This document shows positions 55,908-64,000 of a stretch of DNA of 64,000 nucleotides, one piece after another. The translations under genes were made by a program, and so were the position numbers. Numbering within the stretch: the first letter of the stretch is position 1; every line of letters starts with the position of its first letter. Location: the NCBI GenBank assembly GCA_039000515.1, contig JBCFYV010000263.1, positions 1 through 64,000 of the forward strand, read 5' to 3'. This stretch comes from Timema cristinae. Its lineage: Eukaryota > Arthropoda > Insecta > Phasmatodea > Timematidae. The notes below the pieces were generated by a model. The model was given only the letters and a program-made list of their open reading frames with translations, did not search any database and had not been told where the DNA came from.

Positions 55908-56942
55908 ATGGAGACCACTCCTGCGACTGCCATGTCCACTTTGACCACATCTAAGACTGCTGTCTACCGCCTGAGCCGGGACGAGTTGACAGCTGAGCTG
56001 ACTTCAAGGGGCGTCTCCTTCCCTCCCAATGCTACTGTGGGTGAGCTCAGATCTAAGCTATGTGGGGAGATTAGCGGGGCTGGGAGACTGAGACTGACTC
56101 GGGTATGGACAGGATTGAGGATGGGAATCCACCCCCTTTAGCGCCTACCGCTCCTCCTCCACCCCCTTCACTAGTTAAATGTCAGAACAAAGTACTTATG
56201 GAGATTATGAATCGGACCCCTGTTTGCGACGGTCAAGATCACGCTACTCTGTTTAAATTTATGGTTGAGATCAACAGAGTATATTGTCTAAAGTTAGCGA
56301 GTGATAGCGAATTTTTGATTCTGTGTTTGGCCAAAACTTCTGGTTTTTTAACCCAGTTGTTCTCCCGTGGGATTCAAAATGGTTTATCTTGGAGATCACT
56401 TACTGACCTCATTTTAGAAGCGCTGTTACCAGTAGGGCTAGAGAAAGGTTATGTAAGGAAGTTATTCACAGGTTTCAATATCCCCACGAATCGTTGAGAG
56501 ATTTTGTTTTATCTATCACAGAGGCAGCTCAAGTTCTCAATAGTGGTCTGGGGGAAAGTCAGATCGTTGATATTATCCTTGAGAATGTGTCGCCCCTCAC
56601 CCGGCGACATTTTGTATTTACATGTAAGCCCTGTACGGTACTTGAACTTTTCTCTCTAGCATCTTCGATTGAAAACACCCTGCTCGCCGAACAGGAGTAT
56701 TTAAGTGCGCATGCGCCGGCGGCATTAAACCGCAGACGCGCGGGTTCAACTCCCGAACCTATGAATACGGCCTTGTCATTAGCGCCTGTACTACCGGGCG
56801 ATCGCGATGCTAACACCCTAGGGACAACTTCAGGCCTTCGGGTTCTGACAACCGTGCGCCCCGCGACCTCTCGCGCATGAGATGTTTTCGGTGTAGAAGA
56901 CTGGGTCACGTACAGAGACAGTGTAGATCGGGAAACTTATAG
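55908..56942 (+). pseudogene. gag: gag, interrupted by two frame changes
   Basis: Encodes the structural polyprotein of the element. I choose ATG 55908 (GACCATGG, good Kozak context) over the earlier ATGs at 55881 and 55887 in the same frame. The first part carries a SAP-like helix pair (YRLSRDELTAELTSRGVSF). Frame changes near 56078 and near 56435, each equal to loss of one base, lead through a Pro-rich linker and a capsid region (KVLMEIMNRTPVCDG; then HESLRDFVLSITEAA). A third change near 56875 leads to the zinc knuckle CFRCRRLGHVQRQC (C-x2-C-x4-H-x4-C, 56883-56924), which ends at a TAG at 56940. Since the LTRs are almost identical, the extra breaks are either very recent or consensus errors. 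Confidence 0.85.
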
Positions 56943-59900
56943 GGCGCGCTCGTAGTCGTGGTCCGGTCGTGCCCACTTGTATTAAACCACATGCTCCTAC
57001 TCCTGTAGTTCAGATCCAGGTAGCCCAAAATGATTGTGTTGCTCTTTTAGATACAGGAGCCAGTCACTCATTTATATGCCGTGAGTTCTTGCGCCAGTTA
57101 GAGGGTAAAACAAAAATCGATTATAGGTCGATAGGTCCTAAGATTTACGCCGTGGCTAATGGGCAGACTATCTTGGTCGATTGTAAAGTAGTGCTCTCTA
57201 TTAAGATAGAAAGATTTGCCTGGAAACGTCCATTCTTTGTTATGCCAGAACTTCCCTTTGATGTTATTCTAGGGACTGACTTCATATTCGAGACTGGAGT
57301 CAAACTTGACCTGAGACGCTTAGGAATATCTTTTAGTTTTGAACCTAGTTTGTTTATTCCGTTTTGTGTTGGGCGCCATCCTCGCAGGTTGTTCCCCATT
57401 GTCGAGGAACGTGAAGCGATAGATCGTTTGATAGCTCGATTCTCTGACGTCATCACTGACAGATGGGGCAAGTGCGACATTTTGCCGTACGACATTGTGG
57501 CGCAGGACCACATTCCTGTTAGATCTGGTCCCTACTCCTGTGCACCCCCCAAACTCGAGATATTTAGAAATCTTATCATGGACTTGGAACGAAAGGAGGT
57601 TATTCGTCCCTCCAAATCCCCATACGCAAGTCCTGCGTTCATTATTCCCAGGAAAGGTCATGGGCATCGCTTGATTGTCGATTATAGAAAGCTTAATAAA
57701 AAAATAGTGTTCGACCCATACCCCATGCCTAGCATAGAGTCCGCCTTCCAACATCTTGGCGGAGCCAAATATTATAGCTTGATTGACCTTAATGCGAGCT
57801 TTCTGCAATGTGCTCTCTCAGAGTCGTCTAAGAAATTTACCGCGTTTATCACCCCCTGGCAAGTCTACGAATTCAACCGAGTGCCGTTAGGGATAAGTTG
57901 CGGGGGGCAAGCGTTGAGTAGAGTCTTAGACCATATTTTGGCGGACCTGAAATACAAATTCGTGTTTAACTACCTTGATGATATCTGCGTTTACAGCAAA
58001 TCTTTTGATGACCATTTGCGTCATGTTGAGGTAGTGTTGAGGCGCCTGCGCGAGGCTGGGTTGACTGTAAACCCGGAGAAAGTCACATGGGCGAAGAGAT
58101 CTATCCCATATCCTGGCTATATCATTTCTGAGGGTAACCTGCTCGTTGACCCGGATCGGGTTAAGCCTATCTTGGATTTTCCCGCCCCAAAAAACATAAA
58201 AGGGGTATTACGGTTTCTAGGTATGTGCGCCTACTACGCTAGGTTCATCCCGAACTTCTCTGACTTAGCCAACCCCCTTAACTCCTTGAAGAAAAAGGGT
58301 GCCACCTTTATTTGGGGTTCTGCCCAACAGCAGGCTTTTGTTGCGCTTAAGCGCCACCTAGTGTCGCCAGCCGTGCTACGCATGCCTGACTTTTCTCTGC
58401 CTTTCCAACTACATGTTGATGCCTCCTCTGTAGCGCTAGGGGCGGTTCTCTCTCAAACGACTTCCGAGGGAAGTAGACCTGTAGCTTTCGCCAGCAGAAC
58501 TTTGAGCCCTGCCGAAAGAAAGTATAGCATATACGAAAAGGAATGTCTCAGCTGTATCTTCGGCATCGACAAGTTCGCTGACTATCTAGAGCTTCGCCAG
58601 TTTGAGTTGTACACTGACAACATGGCCCTCAGCTGGATATGGAATCACCCGAAACAACTAGTGAAAATTGGACGGTGGGTTTGGAAGCTATCCAGGTTTA
58701 AGTTTACTACCCATCACGTTGCTGGGAAGCTTAATGTTGTCGCTGACGCTTTGTCTAGGATGTGTGAGGATAAGGAACCTGTAGGAGAATGTAAGGAGGA
58801 TGGCTCGTTATTTGTTATCCATACGATTCCCGAATCCTTTATCTCTATCAAAGACCATCAGTTGATGGATCCGTGTTGCAGACAGATCGTTGACAGGATC
58901 AAGCGTGGAGAGAGGATTGGGAACTACGAGATTTTTAAAGACCTCTTAGTAGTTCGTGTCAAGGGTAGGATAAGATATTTTGTGCCAGAGAAACTTAGGC
59001 CTATGTTACTTAAATATTTCCACGACTCCCTTTTTGGCGGCCATTGCGGTGTCCTTAAGACCGAACGCAAGATTTCTAAGGAATTTTTTTGGCCCTTAAT
59101 GCCTAGAGACGTTAGAGATTGGGTGCGCAAATGTGAGCCGTGTCAATTGGCCAAACCGGCGCGTAATTCTAAAATAGGGTTTCACTCCGCGGATGTTGCT
59201 AAGCAACCGTGGGAGAAAGTTTTTGTTGATTTCGTCGGCCCCCTTACCCGCTCTACCCAAGGGAACACCTCCATACTCGTTGCCATGGACGCCTTCTCTA
59301 AATTCGTCATACTCATCCCCCTAAGGAACATGAAGGCAAGGACGACTGTTAATGCTCTGTGCAGGCGTGTTTGGGCGATTTTAGGGACCCCAAGGGTCAT
59401 AGTAAGTGATAATGGACCGTGTTTCCGTTCTAAAGCTTTCGGAGATATGTGTTTTTCGTGGGGGATAAGACACGTTACCACTAGCCCGTACAACCCATCG
59501 CCGAACCATGTAGAAAGGTTTAATCGTAACCTAAACGTTGCCTTGACGATCTTTCACCACCTGGATCACACCCACTGGGACCAGGACTTAGACGTTTTGA
59601 ACATTGCTTTTAACGCCGCTTTCCATGAGTCAGTCAAAGCCACTCCTTCCTCTATCCTCCTCAATAGGGACCTGAACCACCCATTATTGTTTAACTGGGA
59701 TATTGACCCACTCCTTAATGACGCAGGTGATTGTTCTTATGAAAAGAAATGTGAGGTAGCTTTTTCTAACCTCCTGAAGTCCCAAAGGAAGGTTGCCGCC
59801 ACCTATAACCGAGGGCGTATCCCTGTCCCATTTAAACTTGGGGACGTTGTTGTGTGCAAGTGTTTTCCTCTTAGCTCAGCTGCTGACAAGTCTTCGGCGA

Positions 59901-60037
59901 AGATGGCGTATAAGTGGAGTGGTCCCTGGTCAATTGAAAGATTTCTTACACCTGTTTCGGTATTGTTAAAAGAAGTATCCGACCCATCTTTGACACGTAG
60001 AGCACATGTCAGCCACCTAAAGGCTGCAGGGAAATGA
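56927..60037 (+). CDS. pol: pol polyprotein: protease, RT, RNase H, integrase
   Basis: Open from 56927; no ATG start is needed because it is read by frameshift. Numbering residues from 56969: protease active site LLDTGASHSF near 28; RT with IDLNASF (Asp 273) and FNYLDDICVYS (YLDD 335-338); RNase H with HVDAS (Asp 484), YEKEC and YTDN (Asp 550) and ADALSR; integrase HHCC finger (GGHCG to CEPCQ, about 690-730), catalytic VFVDFVGPL (Asp 754), VSDNGPCF (Asp 814), HVERF (Glu 849), giving D-x34-E, then a GPY/F-like SGPWSIERF segment. No chromodomain. All catalytic residues are present and no stop occurs over 1022 codons, so the enzyme set looks functional. Codon use and GC are clearly higher than in flanking DNA. 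Confidence 0.97.
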   Translation: MGKLIGRARSRGPVVPTCIKPHAPTPVVQIQVAQNDCVALLDTGASHSFICREFLRQLEGKTKIDYRSIGPKIYAVANGQTILVDCKVVLSIKIERFAWKRPFFVMPELPFDVILGTDFIFETGVKLDLRRLGISFSFEPSLFIPFCVGRHPRRLFPIVEEREAIDRLIARFSDVITDRWGKCDILPYDIVAQDHIPVRSGPYSCAPPKLEIFRNLIMDLERKEVIRPSKSPYASPAFIIPRKGHGHRLIVDYRKLNKKIVFDPYPMPSIESAFQHLGGAKYYSLIDLNASFLQCALSESSKKFTAFITPWQVYEFNRVPLGISCGGQALSRVLDHILADLKYKFVFNYLDDICVYSKSFDDHLRHVEVVLRRLREAGLTVNPEKVTWAKRSIPYPGYIISEGNLLVDPDRVKPILDFPAPKNIKGVLRFLGMCAYYARFIPNFSDLANPLNSLKKKGATFIWGSAQQQAFVALKRHLVSPAVLRMPDFSLPFQLHVDASSVALGAVLSQTTSEGSRPVAFASRTLSPAERKYSIYEKECLSCIFGIDKFADYLELRQFELYTDNMALSWIWNHPKQLVKIGRWVWKLSRFKFTTHHVAGKLNVVADALSRMCEDKEPVGECKEDGSLFVIHTIPESFISIKDHQLMDPCCRQIVDRIKRGERIGNYEIFKDLLVVRVKGRIRYFVPEKLRPMLLKYFHDSLFGGHCGVLKTERKISKEFFWPLMPRDVRDWVRKCEPCQLAKPARNSKIGFHSADVAKQPWEKVFVDFVGPLTRSTQGNTSILVAMDAFSKFVILIPLRNMKARTTVNALCRRVWAILGTPRVIVSDNGPCFRSKAFGDMCFSWGIRHVTTSPYNPSPNHVERFNRNLNVALTIFHHLDHTHWDQDLDVLNIAFNAAFHESVKATPSSILLNRDLNHPLLFNWDIDPLLNDAGDCSYEKKCEVAFSNLLKSQRKVAATYNRGRIPVPFKLGDVVVCKCFPLSSAADKSSAKMAYKWSGPWSIERFLTPVSVLLKEVSDPSLTRRAHVSHLKAAGK
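56930..56974 (+). promoter_or_regulatory. -1 programmed ribosomal frameshift signal, gag to pol
   Basis: The heptamer GGGAAAC (56930-56936) lies in the zinc-knuckle frame exactly as G GGA AAC, the X XXY YYZ arrangement. It is followed by a 5-nt spacer and a 7-bp stem (GGGCGCG 56942-56948 with CGTGCCC 56968-56974, one G-U pair) closing a 19-nt loop. GTGGT in the loop (56958-56962) can pair with ACCAC at 56986-56990 to form an H-type pseudoknot. Slipping back one base enters the pol frame, which is open from 56927; without slipping, translation stops at 56940. Confidence 0.8.
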
Positions 60038-60906
60038 GTCAATTGACCCCGTGCTGTGTGTCGTCTGTTTGCTTAAGTGTACCGTTGTGATTTAATTTTG
60101 CGTTCTTAAGTGCATGTTTCTAGGTATTCTATATTGTTGTATATATAATTTATATAAGGGAAGGGGTACCACCCCCTGGTATTGTTAGGATAAATTTGTA
60201 GTACTGTAGGGCCTAGGTATGACTTTGGGCAGAAACTTGTGTTGGACTGTTTATAATAAAGCGTGTGTCGGGTCCAAAGTACATGGTGCAGAACGTTCGC
60301 CCCACCGACCGGACTACCTCTAAGTGCGTGTGAAGCGGCAAACCCACCTTTCCTCATTCGTGGAAAGTCGTCGCTAAACAGAGTTGTGGGTATCTCTGTG
60401 ACTCGTGCTGGTAGACAATGTTAGTGCTACGAAACTGCCACAGTAACTTTCAAGGATGGCTGCGCTAACTGATAAACTTTACAATTGGATGTGGTGTTCA
60501 CGTGTAAACTTTTGTTCTCAGAGACTTCACCTATTCGGCCTTCCGTCCCCCCTTTTCTGCCCTGCCCTTTCCTTCCCCTTCTTTGTTCCTGTACACTCAT
60601 CGGCAGTCAATGATCGCCCAGCTGGGCGTGGCGATGAAGCTTCCCTGGTGGTTAAAGCGGGCCACCTTACGAGCATATGCTGTCTCCCTGTCAACCCGGG
60701 ATGACGGTGTGTTGGAGTGAGCGTGTGAAGCAGAGGTCAACCCCCGGAGTCCAGTTATTCGTCATCTCCCGAACCTGCATCTGGCCACCTAACATGGCCT
60801 CGGAGGGTACCGGAGCCGCCACCCACCCTCTAGTCAGCGGTGAACATCGAGGAAGGCGCCTCCCCGTGTCTTCACCAAAGGCTAAGGACGTCCTTCTTCT
60901 CCGTCC
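60038..60906 (+). other. Noncoding region between pol and the 3' LTR
   Basis: About 870 bp without env-like features. Short frames at 60456-60704 and 60677-60940 overlap and lack domains, a signal peptide or membrane segments. It may carry packaging or regulatory functions; nothing specific is visible. Confidence 0.6.
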
Positions 60907-60918
60907 AAGGGGGGACAT
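60907..60918 (+). other. Polypurine tract
   Basis: AAGGGGGGACAT immediately precedes the 3' LTR. It is the plus-strand priming site of reverse transcription; the four bases after the G-run are part of the usual offset. Confidence 0.8.
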
Positions 60919-62224
60919 TGTGACGTTGTCACAGACATAATGCAAACATGGACGATCTGGCTCACCTGATCTGGTCCCCTTTGACTGGGCTGGATCTCGA
61001 CTTCATGAAACACGCACACTCAACTCCACTCAACATCACGCGGCTTACTGACCGCCCGTGGCTCGAGGCCCGATTAGAGCAAGACTCGGACAATTGAACG
61101 TCAAGATGCGCTAACCCGTATGCGCCGACGGTTGTGTTCGAGTGAAACAAGACTCATCCACCGGCGCGTGATTTGAAATTATCACGAGAATAATCGAGAC
61201 TTCTGCCGAAGCAACGTACACCCCTCTCCCTTCGTCCCAGTGTGATTCCCGCCGTTTGTGAACACGTGATTGACTTTGTACAGTATATAACGGCTGGACT
61301 GTGTAGTGATGTCACTCATTTCTCTGCACTCGATTAGGTGAGACACTTGTCTTAGATTTAGACGTAGGTCGTTGTTCGACGTTTTCTAAATTATGTTTGG
61401 GTTAAATTGTTCAAAATTTAAGTTTCAACTTTAAATATAAATCATGATTACTAATAGCTATATTTCTCTGAGACTGCAGGATTTGCCTGTCAGCCATTAT
61501 GGTTTATGCGCTAGCTTTTTTCTTTGTACTTAACGTTGTGTCCGCCTCACGGACGGGTTGGAACTTTAGCATGGCGCCATCTTGGGGCGCTAATGGAACT
61601 TTAGCATGTCGCCATCTTGGGGCGCTAATTATTTCTGTTTAACGTGTAACTTATTTTAAAATAGTTGTTCTGCTTGCTAAAAGTTAAAGATTTGTTACGA
61701 TTGTGATTCTTTTTAAATTGTTACTCAACTCGGGGGGGCGCGAGCCCGTGCACCCAGCACATTGGTCATTACAATAATAATAATTAGATTGAACTAATTT
61801 GATTGGGATCTATTGTAACAGGTTAGGTTTAGGTAAATCATTTTCTCTGTGGCGCCTTATAATGGCAGTCTATTATAAAACTTCATACTTATGTCAATAT
61901 AGTGTCGGCATCGCCAGGTCGTGTAGACCTATACATATTACTTGTATTTAACTTTCCTGCCAGGTTAGTCGCCTTCTGCGAGGGTCAATTTAATTATGAC
62001 TACGTTGGTATTAATCATTCTGTTTTCTCTTAACGACTTGGGGTCTTGCCCCTTTATTTATTGTTTACTTCGGCCCTTATCGGCCAGTCACTCGACTTTC
62101 CTAGAGTGCCTCGCTCTTGTATGTCTGCTAGTTGTTTGTAGAATAAAATAAACTCTCTTGTAACTTACCTACCTTCTATTTATTGAAATTTGAACCTATC
62201 AAATCATATGAAGGGGGGGTTACA
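60919..62224 (+). repeat. 3' LTR, 1306 bp
   Basis: The same sequence as 54439-55745 with an offset of 6480, apart from an added G near 62160 and a G-run of seven instead of nine near the end. The right-hand target duplication ATTG follows at 62225. Confidence 0.97.
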
Positions 62225-62228
62225 ATTG

Positions 62229-62490
62229 GAACCGGCTAACGGAATGAAGCTTTTTTTTATTCTATAGGATATTTATCCAGGCATATTTTAGCATCTTACA
62301 TACAATTTGATAAGCCCGTTTCCTACGATATAAGTTACGGGGATATGGCCGAATTGATTTGGACAAGCAACCTCTCAGTTTAAAGGTGAGGGATTCAGGA
62401 TGTCAGCGAAAAAAGTAATTTACAACAAAAACCCATTTTTCCATGTGAATTTTAAACATTTCTTTCTTTGTTGTTAAAAAAAATTAACTA
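62229..62490. other. Unassigned flank
   Basis: Host flank of the retrotransposon, AT-rich, no gene. Confidence 0.5.
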
Positions 62491-62491
62491 A

Positions 62492-62605
62492 ATATGACAC
62501 CTGGGCTCAGATTTCAAACCACGGACCTTTGGATCTGTACGCTATACACTAACCTTTGAGTTATCCAGGATTCGTTCCGTGACGAGGGTCATTCACCAAT
62601 CATAT
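62492..62605 (-). repeat. tRNA-derived SINE family A, antisense
   Basis: On the minus strand: head GAATGACCCTCGTCACGG, then GAATCCTGGATAACTCAAAGG (A box) and CGTGGTTTGAAATCTGAGC (B box), ending CCCAGGTG. Third copy of the family seen at 33.75 and 53.64 kb. Confidence 0.7.
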
Positions 62606-62665
62606 TTTAAGGTAGAGTTTATGATTGACATTACGTTGCGATTACATCACGATGAAAACCTTGAT

Positions 62666-62740
62666 TTGTGCATGGCCGTAAAATATTTCTCCTGGTTGAC
62701 TCTTGTGCATGGCCGTAAAATATTTCTCCTGGTTGACCCC
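62666..62740 (+). repeat. 37-bp tandem duplication
   Basis: TGTGCATGGCCGTAAAATAT followed by TTCTCCTGGTTGAC occurs twice with a 37-bp period, directly before a C-run. Confidence 0.85.
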
Positions 62741-62744
62741 CCCC

Positions 62745-63485
62745 CCTTCCCCCAAGGAAAGGGAGACACATCAACTGTCGTTTCCTATTTTTAGAACTTA
62801 TAGATAATTTGTCCTTTTCAAAATTAATAATTCATCCTGAAAATAAAATATTTCTCTATAGTTAAAAAATATCAACTCAACTCTAATTAAGTTGTACGGT
62901 GTATTATTGTAAACATTATGGCAACCATTTATATATACTAACTAAAATATCAGTTTGGAAATTTAAATTTCATCTGCATTGATACTTTTCCTTGTTATTT
63001 TTTTTGATTATTTACCTCTGATTATTTATCGTTAATTCGCATTTAAATCAACAATATTTGACTATAATTCGTAAATTAAATTGTCAAATAGTCAATTTTA
63101 TAAGATATTTTCTTACGTTTTGTTTCATGCATGAGTTATAAATTAAAAAACGATAGACTTATGTTTAAATATGTTCTGGCATTGAAATGTTATGGAAGTG
63201 AGTTTATAAAGCTATTTTAATTAATCAAGTATGGGTTTGGTTTTCATTTTTACAAATAGTATCACAATACCCATAAGTTCAGTAATGTTTCCTAGAAATC
63301 ACTTAGTTTTGAATGTATGTTGTTGATATTTCAAAGTAATATTCTATGTATTCTATCTATCTTATGATCCATTATAGGCTTTGGTATTTATTTTTTCAAA
63401 TAAAATTTAAATACAAATAAATTCAATTATGTTTTCATGTTACAACTTGATTTTGAATGGATAGTATTTCAAAGTAATATTTTAT
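62745..63485. other. AT-rich DNA, no gene recognised
   Basis: No frame or structure noticed. Confidence 0.5.
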
Positions 63486-63489
63486 GCAC

Positions 63490-64000
63490 CCAATCTAACT
63501 TCTCTCACACACACACTCTCTCCCACACCTTTCTTTCTCACATGCGCATTGTTCCAAACTTTTACGCTCTCTCACATACATTCTATCTCACACACTCTCT
63601 TTCAAAGATTCTCACACACACGCTTTCTTTAATCTACTATATATATATATATATATATATCTCAGACACAATCTTTCTCACAATCTATCTCACACACACA
63701 CTCTCTCTCTCTCTCACATATACACTCACTCTCTTTCACAAATCTTTTTGATACTCACTCTCACACATACTCTCTCACAATCTCTCTTTCTCTCATACTT
63801 CCACTTTCACAAATATTTCTGATACTCACTCTCATACACACTTTCTCACAAAATACATCCCACATTCTCCTTCTCACGCAGTTTTTTTACACAAACTCTC
63901 TTTCACATACACTTATACACACTCTCTAACAACATAATCTCTCCCTCTCTTTATTACACTTTATTATTCCCACTCTATCACCTCACACACACAATCTCTT
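63490..64000. repeat. CT/CA-rich low-complexity tract with TA run
   Basis: Alternating CTCTCT and CACACA blocks to the window end, with a TATATA run at 63638-63660. The 104-codon frame at 63437-63751 is Ser/Thr/His/Leu repeat and not a gene. The tract continues past the window. Confidence 0.9.

Larger units (their letters stand above)
54435..62228 (+). mobile_element. Complete Ty3/gypsy-type LTR retrotransposon
   Basis: The element runs from 54439 to 62224 and is flanked by the 4-bp target duplication ATTG (54435-54438 and 62225-62228). Order: 5' LTR, leader, gag, pol (PR-RT-RH-IN), about 870 bp of noncoding DNA, polypurine tract, 3' LTR. PR-RT-RNase H-integrase order with integrase last is diagnostic of Ty3/gypsy (Metaviridae). 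There is no env. The two LTRs differ only in two short indels, so insertion is recent. pol is open throughout; gag contains two extra frame breaks. Confidence 0.97.

Noticed and set aside
59408..59515. D-x34-E spacing in the integrase as a disabling deletion
   Set aside because: The residues around the Glu are well formed and pol is otherwise intact; one-residue-shorter spacing is more likely a lineage feature.
57145..60042. Antisense ORFs across pol
   Set aside because: They are shadows of the intact pol frame and have no domains.
60456..60945. env-like third ORF of the Ty3/gypsy element
   Set aside because: Frames are short and overlapping, with no signal peptide, transmembrane segment or furin-like site.

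Overview
The window is AT-rich, repeat-dense, gene-poor animal DNA, most plausibly from an arthropod. The evidence is a young Ty3/gypsy-type LTR element, a decayed Polinton/Maverick, a MADF-domain remnant, hAT-type remnants, tRNA-derived SINE copies on both strands, many minisatellites and no bacterial-style operons. The species is inferred from element types only. I find no convincing host gene; nearly everything recognisable is mobile or repetitive.

Layout. 1-3.8 kb: AT-rich DNA with a near-perfect 230-bp hairpin at 2.4 kb. About 3.8-20 kb: DNA full of homopolymer runs that looks like poorly polished consensus. It holds a foldback element with about 265-bp inverted ends, a 140-bp tandem array, a decayed hAT-like (DUF4371/ZMYM1-like) transposase, a faint second gypsy remnant (zinc knuckle then protease), SINE copies and a 31-bp array. 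20-30 kb: a broken MADF domain beside a 2.6-kb array of about 65 copies of a 40-bp unit with higher-order structure, a 134-bp palindrome and SINEs. 30-33.1 kb: an element with diverged inverted ends around a decayed gene of an unnamed invertebrate family. 34.7-39 kb: three minisatellites (27, about 40 and 86 bp).

40-49 kb: a decayed Polinton, all on the plus strand: a PolB exonuclease fragment (split from the rest by a 940-bp hAT-type MITE with perfect 8-bp target duplications), a TATA box, several conserved Polinton-type unknowns, an integrase with C-terminal chromodomain, a probable structural protein, a small pVI-like membrane-active protein, the N-terminal part of the major capsid protein and an adenain-like protease. 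Together they represent the integration, protein-primed replication and virion-assembly modules of a virus-like transposon; almost every gene carries stops, frameshifts or deletions.

50-54.4 kb: a TA microsatellite, a hidden diverged repeat of about 145 bp and a 21-bp repeat found at three sites. 54.4-62.2 kb: a complete 7.8-kb Ty3/gypsy element with two LTRs of about 1.3 kb that differ only by short indels, 4-bp target duplications, gag, an intact 1022-codon pol and a textbook -1 frameshift signal at the gag/pol junction. 62.2-64 kb: a SINE and CT/CA-rich low-complexity DNA.
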